Part shown: positions 11,848 through 18,733 of the stretch, piece after piece
Position numbering within the stretch: the stretch's first letter is position 1
Layout of the letters: the number at the start of each line of letters is the position of its first letter
From: Streptomyces sp.
Lineage (GTDB): Bacteria > Actinomycetota > Actinomycetes > Streptomycetales > Streptomycetaceae
Length of the DNA stretch: 23,479 bases
Direction: 5' to 3'
Assembly: GCA_003519485.1 (NCBI GenBank)
Contig: DOWQ01000408.1
Span: forward strand, 1-23,479
Notes under the pieces: model-generated
Told to the model about the DNA's origin: nothing
Databases searched by the model: none
Seen by the model: the letters and a program-made list of their open reading frames with translations, nothing else
Position numbers and translations under genes: made by a program

Positions 11848-13065
11848 ATGTCTCAGGTGGCTCAGGCTCTGCGCGAGCGCAGGGCGGGTGTGTGGGAGCA
11901 GGCGAAGGCGCTGGCCGACAAGGCCAGCGAGGAGAACCGTGCGTTCTCCGGTGAGGAAGAGTCCTCGTGGGTGGCGCTCAACGCGGAGCTTGATGCGCTG
12001 GACAAGCGCATCAAGGCGGTGCTGGAGGGCGAGCAGCGGGCGAAGGACGCCGACGAGGCGATGAACCGGCTCACCGGCGACACCCGGAAGTCGAAGAGCG
12101 GGCAGGCGTCTTCCGGGTCGGACGAGTTGCGGGCATTCGCCCGCGGTGAGGGCTCCCGGTATTTCGACGTCGTGCCGAGTGGGCCGGTCGACTACCGTGC
12201 CCTGTCGAAGCTGACTACCGGCGCGGGCGGCAACACCGTGCCGACCACGTTCTACGAGCGGCTGTTCGCTCACCTCATCGAGACGTCCGCTGTGCTGCAG
12301 ACGCAGCCGACGGTGCTGAACACCAGCTCGGGTGAGACGGTGCAGGTTCCGAAGACGACCGCGCACAGCTCGGCGGCGATCGTTGCTGAGGCCGACACGA
12401 TCGCGGCGTCCGACCCGGCGTTCGGCCAGATCACGCTGGGGGCGTACAAGTACGGCACGCTCATCCAGGTGTCCCGGGAGCTGGTCGACGACACGGGCGT
12501 GGACCTTGAGGGGTACCTGTCGATGCAGGCCGGCCGCGCGCTGGGCAACGCGTTCGGCGCGCACATGGTCACCGGTACCGGCACCGCACAGCCGCGTGGC
12601 ATCGTCACTGACGCCACTGTCGGCAAGACCGGCGCGTCGGCTGACGGTGTCGTGACTGCGGACGACCTGATCGATCTGCAGTACTCGGTGATCGCCCCGT
12701 ACCGGGCGTCAGCTTCCTGCCACTGGGTGGTGAAGGATGCCACGCTCGGTGCCCTCCGCAAGCTCAAGGGCAGTGACGGCCAGTACATCTGGCAGCAGTC
12801 TCTGGTCGCTGGGGCCCCGGACATGCTGCTGGGCAAGCCGATCATCACGGACCCGAACGTAGCGGCCGTCGGGACGTCCGCGAAGTCGGTGATCTTCGGC
12901 GACTTCAGCCAGTACTTCGTCCGTATGGCGGGCGGGGTGCGGTTCGAGCGCTCGGATGACTTCGCGTTCAATTCCGACCTGGTGACGTTCCGTGCGCTGA
13001 TGCGCGCGGACGCTGCGCTGGTCGACCTGACCGGCGCGGTGAAGGTCTTCCAGGGCGCCGTGTAA
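11848..13065 (+). CDS. Major capsid protein (HK97 fold)
   Basis: A 405-aa protein. ATG 11848 is used, since an upstream in-frame ATG at 11818 lies inside the leader hairpin. Residues 1 to about 95 are charged and helical (ALRERRAGVWEQAKALADKA onward), the delta domain that serves as scaffold and is cut off by the protease. The rest is the HK97 shell: TTGAGGNTVPTTFYERLFAH (N-arm), SGETVQVPKTTAHSSA, ITLGAYKYGTLIQVSRELVD, RALGNAFGAHMVTGTGTAQP, then CHWVVKDATLGALRKLKGSD and AAVGTSAKSVIFGDFSQYFV near the end. Expected to be the most abundant phage protein, which fits its special leader and the following hairpin. Confidence 0.95.
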   Translation: MSQVAQALRERRAGVWEQAKALADKASEENRAFSGEEESSWVALNAELDALDKRIKAVLEGEQRAKDADEAMNRLTGDTRKSKSGQASSGSDELRAFARGEGSRYFDVVPSGPVDYRALSKLTTGAGGNTVPTTFYERLFAHLIETSAVLQTQPTVLNTSSGETVQVPKTTAHSSAAIVAEADTIAASDPAFGQITLGAYKYGTLIQVSRELVDDTGVDLEGYLSMQAGRALGNAFGAHMVTGTGTAQPRGIVTDATVGKTGASADGVVTADDLIDLQYSVIAPYRASASCHWVVKDATLGALRKLKGSDGQYIWQQSLVAGAPDMLLGKPIITDPNVAAVGTSAKSVIFGDFSQYFVRMAGGVRFERSDDFAFNSDLVTFRALMRADAALVDLTGAVKVFQGAV

Positions 13066-13079
13066 CGACCAAGTGAGGT

Positions 13080-13104
13080 CCGGCCACGACACGTTCGTGG
13101 CCGG
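13080..13104 (+). terminator. Hairpin after the capsid gene
   Basis: CCGGCCACGA (13080-13089) and TCGTGGCCGG (13095-13104) form a perfect 10-bp stem with loop CACGT, 15 bases after the capsid stop. Downstream genes lack an obvious new promoter, so it probably acts as a partial terminator or as a 3' end that stabilises the capsid message. Confidence 0.7.
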
Positions 13105-13126
13105 GCCCGTCAAGGAGTGGATCACC

Positions 13127-13282
13127 ATGCCGGAACCGAAGGTTTTCGACGAGGACACCAGCTCGTGGACGCACGGTGCAGCGATCGCCAACGCCGGTGC
13201 GACGTACACAGCAGCAGAGCAGGAGATCATCAATAACATTCTCGCGGCGCTGCGCAGCGCCGGGATCATCGCACAGGACTGA
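13127..13282 (+). CDS. Small protein downstream of capsid gene
   Basis: A 51-aa product from ATG 13127, with AAGGAG 9 bases upstream. The first half is polar (MPEPKVFDEDTSSWTHGAAI); the second half is an amphipathic helix, TAAEQEIINNILAALRSAGI. Small genes in this position encode capsid decoration, fibre-base or head-tail accessory proteins in other phages, but I do not recognise this one. The resemblance of the helix to trimeric head-fibre stubs is weak. Functional assignment is by position only. Confidence 0.6.
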   Translation: MPEPKVFDEDTSSWTHGAAIANAGATYTAAEQEIINNILAALRSAGIIAQD

Positions 13283-13288
13283 TGCCTG

Positions 13289-13528
13289 ATGAAGATCCGT
13301 ATGAAGGTCGAGATGTCCGGCACCCGGAACGGTCAGCCGTGGCCGAAGCCGGGCGAGGTAGTGGAACTGCCGACCGCGGAGGCCGCGCACCTGGTCGCCT
13401 CCGGGGTCGCCGAGCAGGTAGCAGAGCCGAAGCCGGTGGAGACCGCGACGGCGCCGCCCGCTGAGACCGCCGTGCCGCCGGCCGATAAGCCCCGGGGCCG
13501 TGGCCGGCCGCCCAAGGCACGGGGGTGA
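13289..13528 (+). CDS. Small head-region protein with AT-hook-like tail
   Basis: A 79-aa product from ATG 13289; the ribosome binding site is weak (AGGA about 11 bases upstream). The first 45 residues form a small beta-like domain (MKIRMKVEMSGTRNGQPWP, GEVVELPTAEAAHLVASGVA), a pattern common in short phage head proteins. A Pro/Ala linker follows, then PRGRGRPPKARG, which contains the RGRP core of an AT-hook. The tail might contact packaged DNA or simply be a basic anchor. It is 6 bases from both neighbours in the head operon. Confidence 0.65.
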   Translation: MKIRMKVEMSGTRNGQPWPKPGEVVELPTAEAAHLVASGVAEQVAEPKPVETATAPPAETAVPPADKPRGRGRPPKARG

Positions 13529-13534
13529 TCGCCG

Positions 13535-14125
13535 GTGGCCAATGACTACGCCACGTTGGCCACGCTGAAGCTGTCGATGGGCATCACCGACACCGACCGG
13601 GACGCCCTACTCGAGCAGGCGCTGGCTTCCGCGTCCCGCGGTATCGACCGCATGACCGGCCGACGGTTCTACCTCGACGCCACGGCGGTACAACGGACGT
13701 ACAACCCGGCCGGGAAAGTCGTGCGCGATGGACCCGGTGAGCGGCTTCTCACCGACGACATCGGCGACGACGCCGGGCTGATCGTGGAGACCGGCGCCGG
13801 CGGCTCGTGGACCGCGGTCACCGACTACGAGATGACGCCGGACAACGCGCTCGCGCGCGGGCTGCCGGTGACGGGGCTGCTGCGGCCCTCGGCGGGCTGG
13901 GGATCCGGCACGGCCCGGGTGCGGGTCACGGCCCGGTGGGGCTGGCCCGCGGTGCCCGAGGAGATCGTGCAGGCCACACTCATCCAGGCGTCCCGCCTGT
14001 TCAAGCGCAAGGACAGCCCGGAGGGCGTGACCGGGTCGGCGGAGTGGGGCGTCGTCAGGCTGTCACGCCGCGACCCGGACATGTGGGCGCTGATCGAGCA
14101 CTTCGTCCTTCCAGGCTTCGGATAA
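13535..14125 (+). CDS. Head-tail connector (HK97 gp6-like)
   Basis: A 196-aa protein from GTG 13535, with GGGGGTGA about 6 bases upstream. The N-terminus LATLKLSMGITDTDRDALLE QALASASRGIDRMTGRRFY is the usual opening of gp6/gp15-type adaptor proteins that form a ring under the portal. The middle is beta-rich with GAGGSWTAVTDYEM and VTARWGWPAVPEEIVQATLI, both common in this group. The C-terminus ends WALIEHFVLPGFG. Its place between capsid and tail genes fits. Confidence 0.82.
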   Translation: MANDYATLATLKLSMGITDTDRDALLEQALASASRGIDRMTGRRFYLDATAVQRTYNPAGKVVRDGPGERLLTDDIGDDAGLIVETGAGGSWTAVTDYEMTPDNALARGLPVTGLLRPSAGWGSGTARVRVTARWGWPAVPEEIVQATLIQASRLFKRKDSPEGVTGSAEWGVVRLSRRDPDMWALIEHFVLPGFG

Positions 14126-14135
14126 GGGGGCGGCG

Positions 14136-14585
14136 GTGCAGATCTCCGAGGTGCGTGAAGCCATTGCCGATGCGGCCCGCGCGGTTGTCCTCCCCGCGGG
14201 GTCCGGGACGCTGACGTGTACCGGGTACGTGCCGGACGCGGTGACGGCCCCGCATTTCTTCGTCGGTGAGTACAGCATCGATTTCGACAAGGCGATGCGC
14301 CGCTCGCTCGATGAGGTTGAGCTGACGTGCCGTGTCCTGGTCGGTCGGGCCGACGACAAGAGCGCGCAGAAGACGCTCGACGCGCTGCTGTCCGGGGCGG
14401 GCACTGCGTCGCTGAAGGCCGCGATCGAGGCGGCTCGCGGCGCGCCTGGCGCATACGCGCTCGGTGGCCTGGCGGACGATCTGCACCTGATGCGGATGCA
14501 GGGCTACCGCTGGTACGAGCACGCCGGCACGCAGTACGTCGGGGCCGAGCTGATCATCAAAGTCATCGGGGACGGGAGCAGCTGA
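14136..14585 (+). CDS. Neck / tail-terminator-type protein
   Basis: A 149-aa product from GTG 14136, with AAGGGGG upstream. The protein has VREAIADAARAVVLPAGSG at the start, a beta-rich centre (SLDEVELTCRVLVGRADDKS), a helix (SAQKTLDALLSGAGTASLKAAI shortened here) and a final strand YVGAELIIKVIGD. Proteins of this size and pattern between the connector and the tail tube are usually tail-terminator or head-tail closure components. The specific role cannot be told from sequence alone. The stop is 2 bases before the next ATG. Confidence 0.6.
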   Translation: MQISEVREAIADAARAVVLPAGSGTLTCTGYVPDAVTAPHFFVGEYSIDFDKAMRRSLDEVELTCRVLVGRADDKSAQKTLDALLSGAGTASLKAAIEAARGAPGAYALGGLADDLHLMRMQGYRWYEHAGTQYVGAELIIKVIGDGSS

Positions 14586-14587
14586 CG

Positions 14588-15322
14588 ATGTCGAAGTTCG
14601 TGCTGACCAACGTGCGGCTGTTCACCGGCGGCGCCGACCTGACCGGCGCATCCAGCAAGATCGAGATCTCCAGTGAGATCGAGGACAAGGACGTCACCAA
14701 CTACGCCAGCAACGGGTGGGCCGAGGTCCTCGGCGGGCTGGCGTCGGCGGAGTTCTCCGGCGAAGGCCAGTGGGAGGCGGGAGACCCGGGCCTGGTCGAT
14801 GACGTGTCCTGGTCCGAGCTCGGCGGTGTCGGCCCGTGGACGATCGGCCCGGACGGTGCCGCCGTGGGCAATCTGTCGTACTTCACCAAGGCGCTGCGCG
14901 CGGACTACACGCTCGGTGAGGCGGTGGGCGAGGTCGCCCCGTGGACGGGGACGGCCAAGTCATCGTGGCCGCTGGTGCGCGGGCAGATCGCTCACCCGCC
15001 GGGCACTACCCGTACCGCGACCGGTACCGGTACTGCCCTGGACCTGGGCGCGGTGGCGGCCGGGAAGCGGCTGTATGCGTCGCTGCATGTCCTGTCGGTG
15101 GCCGGCACGACGCCGAGTATCACCGCCAGCATCGAATCGGATGACGCCTCGGATTTTCTGTCTCCGACGACGCGCCTGACGTTCGCTGCGGCGTCGGCGG
15201 TGGGCGGCCAGATCCTGCGCACGGACGGGACTGCGATCACCGATACCTGGTGGCGAGTGGCGTGGACCATCTCCGGCACCTCTCCGAGTTTCTTCTTCGT
15301 CTCTTCACTGGGAATCAGGTGA
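14588..15322 (+). CDS. Tail tube-like protein 1 with extra C-terminal domain
   Basis: A 244-aa protein from ATG 14588. Residues 1 to about 130 are a tail-tube fold: FVLTNVRLFTGGADLTG, then EIEDKDVTNYASNGWAEVLG and LASAEFSGEGQWEAG. The next gene carries the same EDKDVT.YAS.GW.E.LGGL core, so the two are paralogues. From about 140 on, this protein has an added domain of about 100 residues (LDLGAVAAGKRLYASLHVLS, TPSITASIESDDASDFL, DTWWRVAWTISG) that looks like a beta sandwich, plausibly exposed on the tail surface. Whether it is a tube subunit or a specialised cap/decoration is unknown. Confidence 0.7.
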   Translation: MSKFVLTNVRLFTGGADLTGASSKIEISSEIEDKDVTNYASNGWAEVLGGLASAEFSGEGQWEAGDPGLVDDVSWSELGGVGPWTIGPDGAAVGNLSYFTKALRADYTLGEAVGEVAPWTGTAKSSWPLVRGQIAHPPGTTRTATGTGTALDLGAVAAGKRLYASLHVLSVAGTTPSITASIESDDASDFLSPTTRLTFAAASAVGGQILRTDGTAITDTWWRVAWTISGTSPSFFFVSSLGIR

Positions 15323-15328
15323 TCAAGC

Positions 15329-15739
15329 ATGGCCAAGATGGTTCTTCTGGCGGCCTTCGTCAGTCTCAACGGCACGGACCTGACCGGGTACACCCGGAAG
15401 GTTGAGCTGTCCACGGAGGTCGAGGACAAGGACGTCACGACCTACGCCAGCCTCGGCTGGAAGGAGCTCCTCGGCGGGCTGAAGTCCGGCGAGCTCAGTC
15501 TGGAGTTCCTGCAGGACATCGCTACGACCAAGATCGACAGCATCATGTGGCCGCTGCTGGGCACCGTGGTGCCGTTCGAGGTTCGCCTTGACCAGGCGGC
15601 GATGGGCGTCTCCAACCCGAAGTACAGCGGCAGCGTCCTGGTCAACGGCTGGAACCCGATCGAGGGCGGCGTGGGTGACGAGGCGTCCGTCTCTGTCGGC
15701 TACCCGACCAGCGGGGCCGTGACGAGGACGACCGCCTGA
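15329..15739 (+). CDS. Major tail tube protein
   Basis: A 136-aa product from ATG 15329, with AGGTGA 6 bases upstream. It starts MAKMVLLAAFVSLNGTDLTG, followed by KVELSTEVEDKDVTTYASLG and WKELLGGLKSGELSLEFLQD, then WPLLGTVVPFEVRLDQAAMG and VNGWNPIEGGVGDEASVSVG. These are the blocks of short siphovirus tail-tube proteins that stack as hexamers. It is about half the length of its upstream paralogue, lacking the C-terminal domain. Its stop overlaps the next gene by one base. Confidence 0.82.
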   Translation: MAKMVLLAAFVSLNGTDLTGYTRKVELSTEVEDKDVTTYASLGWKELLGGLKSGELSLEFLQDIATTKIDSIMWPLLGTVVPFEVRLDQAAMGVSNPKYSGSVLVNGWNPIEGGVGDEASVSVGYPTSGAVTRTTA

Positions 15740-16245
15740 TGACCTCAGATGACCGGCTCCTCGACATGGAGGTCACACACGAGGGCCTGACGTCCCTTGT
15801 GGCGGCGATCCGGGCCGAGGAGGACGGCAAGGAGCTCCGCAAGGAACTCGCGAAGAACATGCGCGAGGCGCTCAAACCCGCCGCCACGCAGGCGAAGAGC
15901 GGGATCATGTCGATGTCCTCGGCCGGGATGAGCACAGCGCCGGCGCTGCGGTCGGCGATCGCGAAGCGGATCCGGCCCGAGGTGAAGCTGGGCGGCCGGT
16001 GGACCGGCGCCCGGGTCAAGGCCCGCAAGATTCCTGGCATCCGCGGGTTCGCCAACGCGCCGAAGCGCACGCAGCGCGCCGCGGGGTGGCGCACCCAGTC
16101 CTGGGGCAACGGGGTCTGGCGCACTCAGCACGGCAAGGTCGACTGGTTCGACCGGGCCATGGAAGGCGACACCCAGCGGTACCGGCGTGCGGTGCTGGAT
16201 GCGATGGAAGCGATGGCCCGCCGGATCGCCGACCGGGCCCGATAG
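15739..16245 (+). CDS. HK97 gp10-like tail/neck protein
   Basis: A 168-aa protein whose ATG 15739 shares a base with the tail-tube stop. The N-terminal half is helical (LTSLVAAIRAEEDGKELRKE LAKNMREALKPAA). The rest is basic with ARKIPGIRGFANAPKRTQRA and HGKVDWFDRAMEGDTQRYRR, ending in a helix rich in Arg and Ala. This resembles the HK97 gp10 / phage virion morphogenesis group, which closes the head-tail junction or tail end. In most phages it precedes the tube gene; here it follows two tube-like genes, which is unusual but keeps it inside the tail block. Confidence 0.65.
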   Translation: MTSDDRLLDMEVTHEGLTSLVAAIRAEEDGKELRKELAKNMREALKPAATQAKSGIMSMSSAGMSTAPALRSAIAKRIRPEVKLGGRWTGARVKARKIPGIRGFANAPKRTQRAAGWRTQSWGNGVWRTQHGKVDWFDRAMEGDTQRYRRAVLDAMEAMARRIADRAR

Positions 16246-16254
16246 GAGCAGCAC

Positions 16255-16665
16255 ATGTATCTGGTCTACACGCCCGAAGGGGCCGACGATCCGCAGCGGT
16301 GGAAGTACGACCCGCGGAAGCTGATGACGGTGGAGCGCGAGGACATCGAGCGGCGAACGGGCCGCGACTTCGCCGACTTCGTCAAGGGCGTCGTCGCGGG
16401 CAACAGTCTGTGCCGGCGCGCGCTCCTCTTCACCTTCCTCCGCCGCGATCACCCCAAGACGCGTTTCGAGGACGTGGAATTCGCGTGGGATGAGCTGGAG
16501 CTGCAGTTCTCCAGGTCCGAGTACCTGGAGATGCGGGAGAAGGCCCTGGAGACCTTCAACGGGGACGAGCTGGCTGCCGCCCTCCGCGAGATCGACAGTG
16601 AGCTGGAGACCGCCTACGACGACACTGAGGACTCGGGAAAAGCCCGGCCGCCGACCGCCGGCTGA
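16255..16665 (+). CDS. Tail assembly chaperone, gpG-type
   Basis: A 136-aa product from ATG 16255, with AGGAG 7 bases upstream. It is acidic and helical: KLMTVEREDIERRTGRDFAD, CRRALLFTFLRRDHPKTRFE, DVEFAWDELELQFSRSEYLE. Proteins of this kind coat the tape measure during tail assembly and are absent from the finished virion. A slippery site lies 7 codons before its stop, so a fraction of ribosomes would make a longer gpGT fusion. Its place directly before the tape measure gene is the standard siphovirus arrangement. Confidence 0.82.
   Translation: MYLVYTPEGADDPQRWKYDPRKLMTVEREDIERRTGRDFADFVKGVVAGNSLCRRALLFTFLRRDHPKTRFEDVEFAWDELELQFSRSEYLEMREKALETFNGDELAAALREIDSELETAYDDTEDSGKARPPTAG
16635..16641 (+). 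promoter_or_regulatory. -1 ribosomal frameshift slippery site
   Basis: GGGAAAA reads G GGA AAA in the chaperone frame (codons TCG GGA AAA), an exact X_XXY_YYZ heptamer. A -1 slip places ribosomes in a frame open for 58 more codons, up to just before the tape measure gene. A small CCGGC/GCCGG stem (16644-16648/16657-16661) follows closely and may assist. This is the canonical G/GT frameshift of siphoviruses. Confidence 0.88.
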
Positions 16666-16817
16666 GGCACCTCGGCAACGCCGCCCACCTGCTGGGCATC
16701 CGCCCGTGGGAGTGGGGCCTGATGACAGTGGAGTGGGCCGACGCGTCCCTTGACTGGCTGGCCGCCTATGAGAAGTCCCAGCAAGAAGCCAGCGACAAAC
16801 TGAAGAAGGCAGGGTGA
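16641..16817 (+). CDS. Tail assembly chaperone T extension (frameshift product)
   Basis: This segment is read only after the -1 slip: 58 residues to TGA 16815-16817, added to 129 residues of gpG to give a 187-aa fusion starting at 16255. The extension contains LRHLGNAAHLLGIRPWEWGL and TVEWADASLDWLAAYEKSQQ, then EASDKLKKAG. The W-E-W-G-L-M turn is a common feature of T domains. It has no start codon with a ribosome binding site of its own, which supports translation by frameshift. The T part is expected to bring the chaperone-tape measure complex to the tail tube subunits. It ends 3 bases before the tape measure ATG. Confidence 0.82.
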   Translation, partial: SPAADRRLRHLGNAAHLLGIRPWEWGLMTVEWADASLDWLAAYEKSQQEASDKLKKAG

Positions 16818-16820
16818 CCC

Positions 16821-18722
16821 ATGTCCTCCGATACCTCCCTGGTCTTCAACCTGGTCGCGCGGGACCGGGCCTCGGCGACGATGGAGCGGATGAAGGACCG
16901 CATGTCCACTGCGGCGGCCGGGATCGGCGCCGGGGTGGCCGCGGCTCTGGGTGTCGGCGTTACGGCGAACCTGGATATGGAGGCGGCGAGCGACAAACTG
17001 GCCGCTCAGCTGGGTGTGGGTCCGGCGAAGGCGGCGGAGCTGTCGAAGGTGTCCGCGTCGGTGTACGCGAATGCGTGGGGCGAGTCGACGACCGATGTCA
17101 ACGAGGCGGTCAAGGGCGTCTATCAGCAGATCGGCGACACCTCGGCGGCCGAGGGCGGCCTGGAGGGCGTCACCACCAAGGTTATGGCCCTGTCGCAGAC
17201 GTTCGACCAGGACCTGGCGGTGACCACTGCTGCGGTCGGCCAGATGATGAAGACCGGCATGGCCAAGGACGCCGACGAGGCGCTGGACATCATCACCGCG
17301 GGCATGCAGGCCGGGGTGAACAAGAGCGATGACTTCCTGGAGACGCTGAACGAGTACGGGACGCAGTTCCGTGATTTGGGCCTCAACGGGGCGACTGCCA
17401 CGGGTATTTTGCAGCAGGGGCTGCAGGCCGGCGCGCGCGATGCCGATGTCGTGGCGGACGCGATGAAGGAACTGAACATCCGTGTCAAGGACGGGTCCGC
17501 GGCCGAGGGCTTGAAGAAGCTCGGGCTGGACGCTGACGCGATGGCTGATGCTTTCGCCAGCGGTGGGCCCAAGGCCACTGAAGCTCTCCAGGAGATCACG
17601 GACAAGCTGCGGGGGGTCAAGGACCCATCGGATCGTGCGCGGATGGCTGCGGCCTTGCTGGGCACTCAGTCCGAGGATCTTTCGCAAGCGCTGTATGCGA
17701 TCAATCCTGATTCTGCTGTCGCCGCGATCGGAAAGGTCGAAGGAGCGGCCAGCAAGATGGCCACTACGGTCGGGGACAACCCGGCGGCTGCGCTGGAGTC
17801 GTTCAAGCGCAAAGCGATCATGGAGCTGTCCGAGATCGCCGGGCACTTCGTCACCTGGGCGATGGACAACCAGGAGATCGTGAAGCCGCTCGGTATCGCC
17901 CTGGGCGGTATCGCTCTGACCATCCTCGCGATCAAGGGCGGCATGCTGGCCTGGGCCGCCGCGCAGACCGTCTGGGCCGCGGCTACAGGCATTGCCACGG
18001 CAGCTCAGTGGCTGTGGAACCTTTCGATGTGGGCTTGGCCGGGCACGTGGATCATCGCCGCCATCCTGCTGGTGATCGGCGCGATCGTCCTGCTGTGGAT
18101 GAAGTCCGAGACTTTCCGCAAGATCGTCACCGGGGCCTGGAACGGCATCAAGAGCGCGGCCATGGCCGTCGGCGGCTGGTTCAAAAACACCCTGTGGCCG
18201 TGGATCAGGGGCGTGTGGGACAACATCGGCAAGGGCGCGGGCAGCATGTGGCGCACCGTCAAGGGCTGGTGGAACACCATGGTCAACTTTGTGTCCAACA
18301 TCCCCGGCCGGATCAGCAGGGCCGCGAGCGGCATGTGGAACGGCGTCAAGAGCGCATTCAGGTCCGCGATCAACTGGATCATCGGTAGGTGGAACAGCTT
18401 CAGTTTCACCATCGGCGGCGGCTCGGTGATGGGTGTCAGCATCCCCTCGGTCACCCTCGGCACGCCCAACATCCCTTACCTGGCCAAGGGCGGGTTGATC
18501 AATCAGGCCGGTACTGCGGTGGTCGGCGAGGCCGGGCCGGAGCTGCTGCACCTGCCCCGCGGCGCCGGGGTGACACCTCTGTCTCGCGGCGGCGGTTCCG
18601 GCGGAGCGGTGGTCGTGTCCTTCGATTTCGGCCGCGGCGAGGACGACCTGACCCGCCTGCTCCGCAAGGCGGTCCGCGTCCGCGGCCGCGGCAACGTCCA
18701 GGTCGCGTTCGGAACCGGGTGA
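16821..18722 (+). CDS. Tape measure protein
   Basis: A 633-aa protein from ATG 16821. The N-terminal part (LVFNLVARDRASATMERMKD) and a long helical region with EAVKGVYQQIGDT, AVGQMMKTGMAKDADEALDI and LNEYGTQFRDLGLNGATATG are standard for the phage tail tape measure family. Strongly hydrophobic segments lie at about 356-428. Trp-rich repeats of the form W.G.KSA/W..I follow at 440-540, and the end has the conserved AVVGEAGPELLHLPRGAGVT. It sets tail length and is ejected into the host membrane during infection. At roughly 1.5 angstroms per residue a tail of about 95 nm is expected; this is a rule-of-thumb estimate. Confidence 0.93.
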   Translation: MSSDTSLVFNLVARDRASATMERMKDRMSTAAAGIGAGVAAALGVGVTANLDMEAASDKLAAQLGVGPAKAAELSKVSASVYANAWGESTTDVNEAVKGVYQQIGDTSAAEGGLEGVTTKVMALSQTFDQDLAVTTAAVGQMMKTGMAKDADEALDIITAGMQAGVNKSDDFLETLNEYGTQFRDLGLNGATATGILQQGLQAGARDADVVADAMKELNIRVKDGSAAEGLKKLGLDADAMADAFASGGPKATEALQEITDKLRGVKDPSDRARMAAALLGTQSEDLSQALYAINPDSAVAAIGKVEGAASKMATTVGDNPAAALESFKRKAIMELSEIAGHFVTWAMDNQEIVKPLGIALGGIALTILAIKGGMLAWAAAQTVWAAATGIATAAQWLWNLSMWAWPGTWIIAAILLVIGAIVLLWMKSETFRKIVTGAWNGIKSAAMAVGGWFKNTLWPWIRGVWDNIGKGAGSMWRTVKGWWNTMVNFVSNIPGRISRAASGMWNGVKSAFRSAINWIIGRWNSFSFTIGGGSVMGVSIPSVTLGTPNIPYLAKGGLINQAGTAVVGEAGPELLHLPRGAGVTPLSRGGGSGGAVVVSFDFGRGEDDLTRLLRKAVRVRGRGNVQVAFGTG

Positions 18723-18733
18723 GGAGGTAGATC

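Noticed and set aside
14071..14080. GACCCGGA octamer, similar to the TraB recognition repeat of some Streptomyces plasmids
   Set aside because: Only isolated single copies occur (also near 7485) and both are inside coding sequence; functional sites are clustered repeats.
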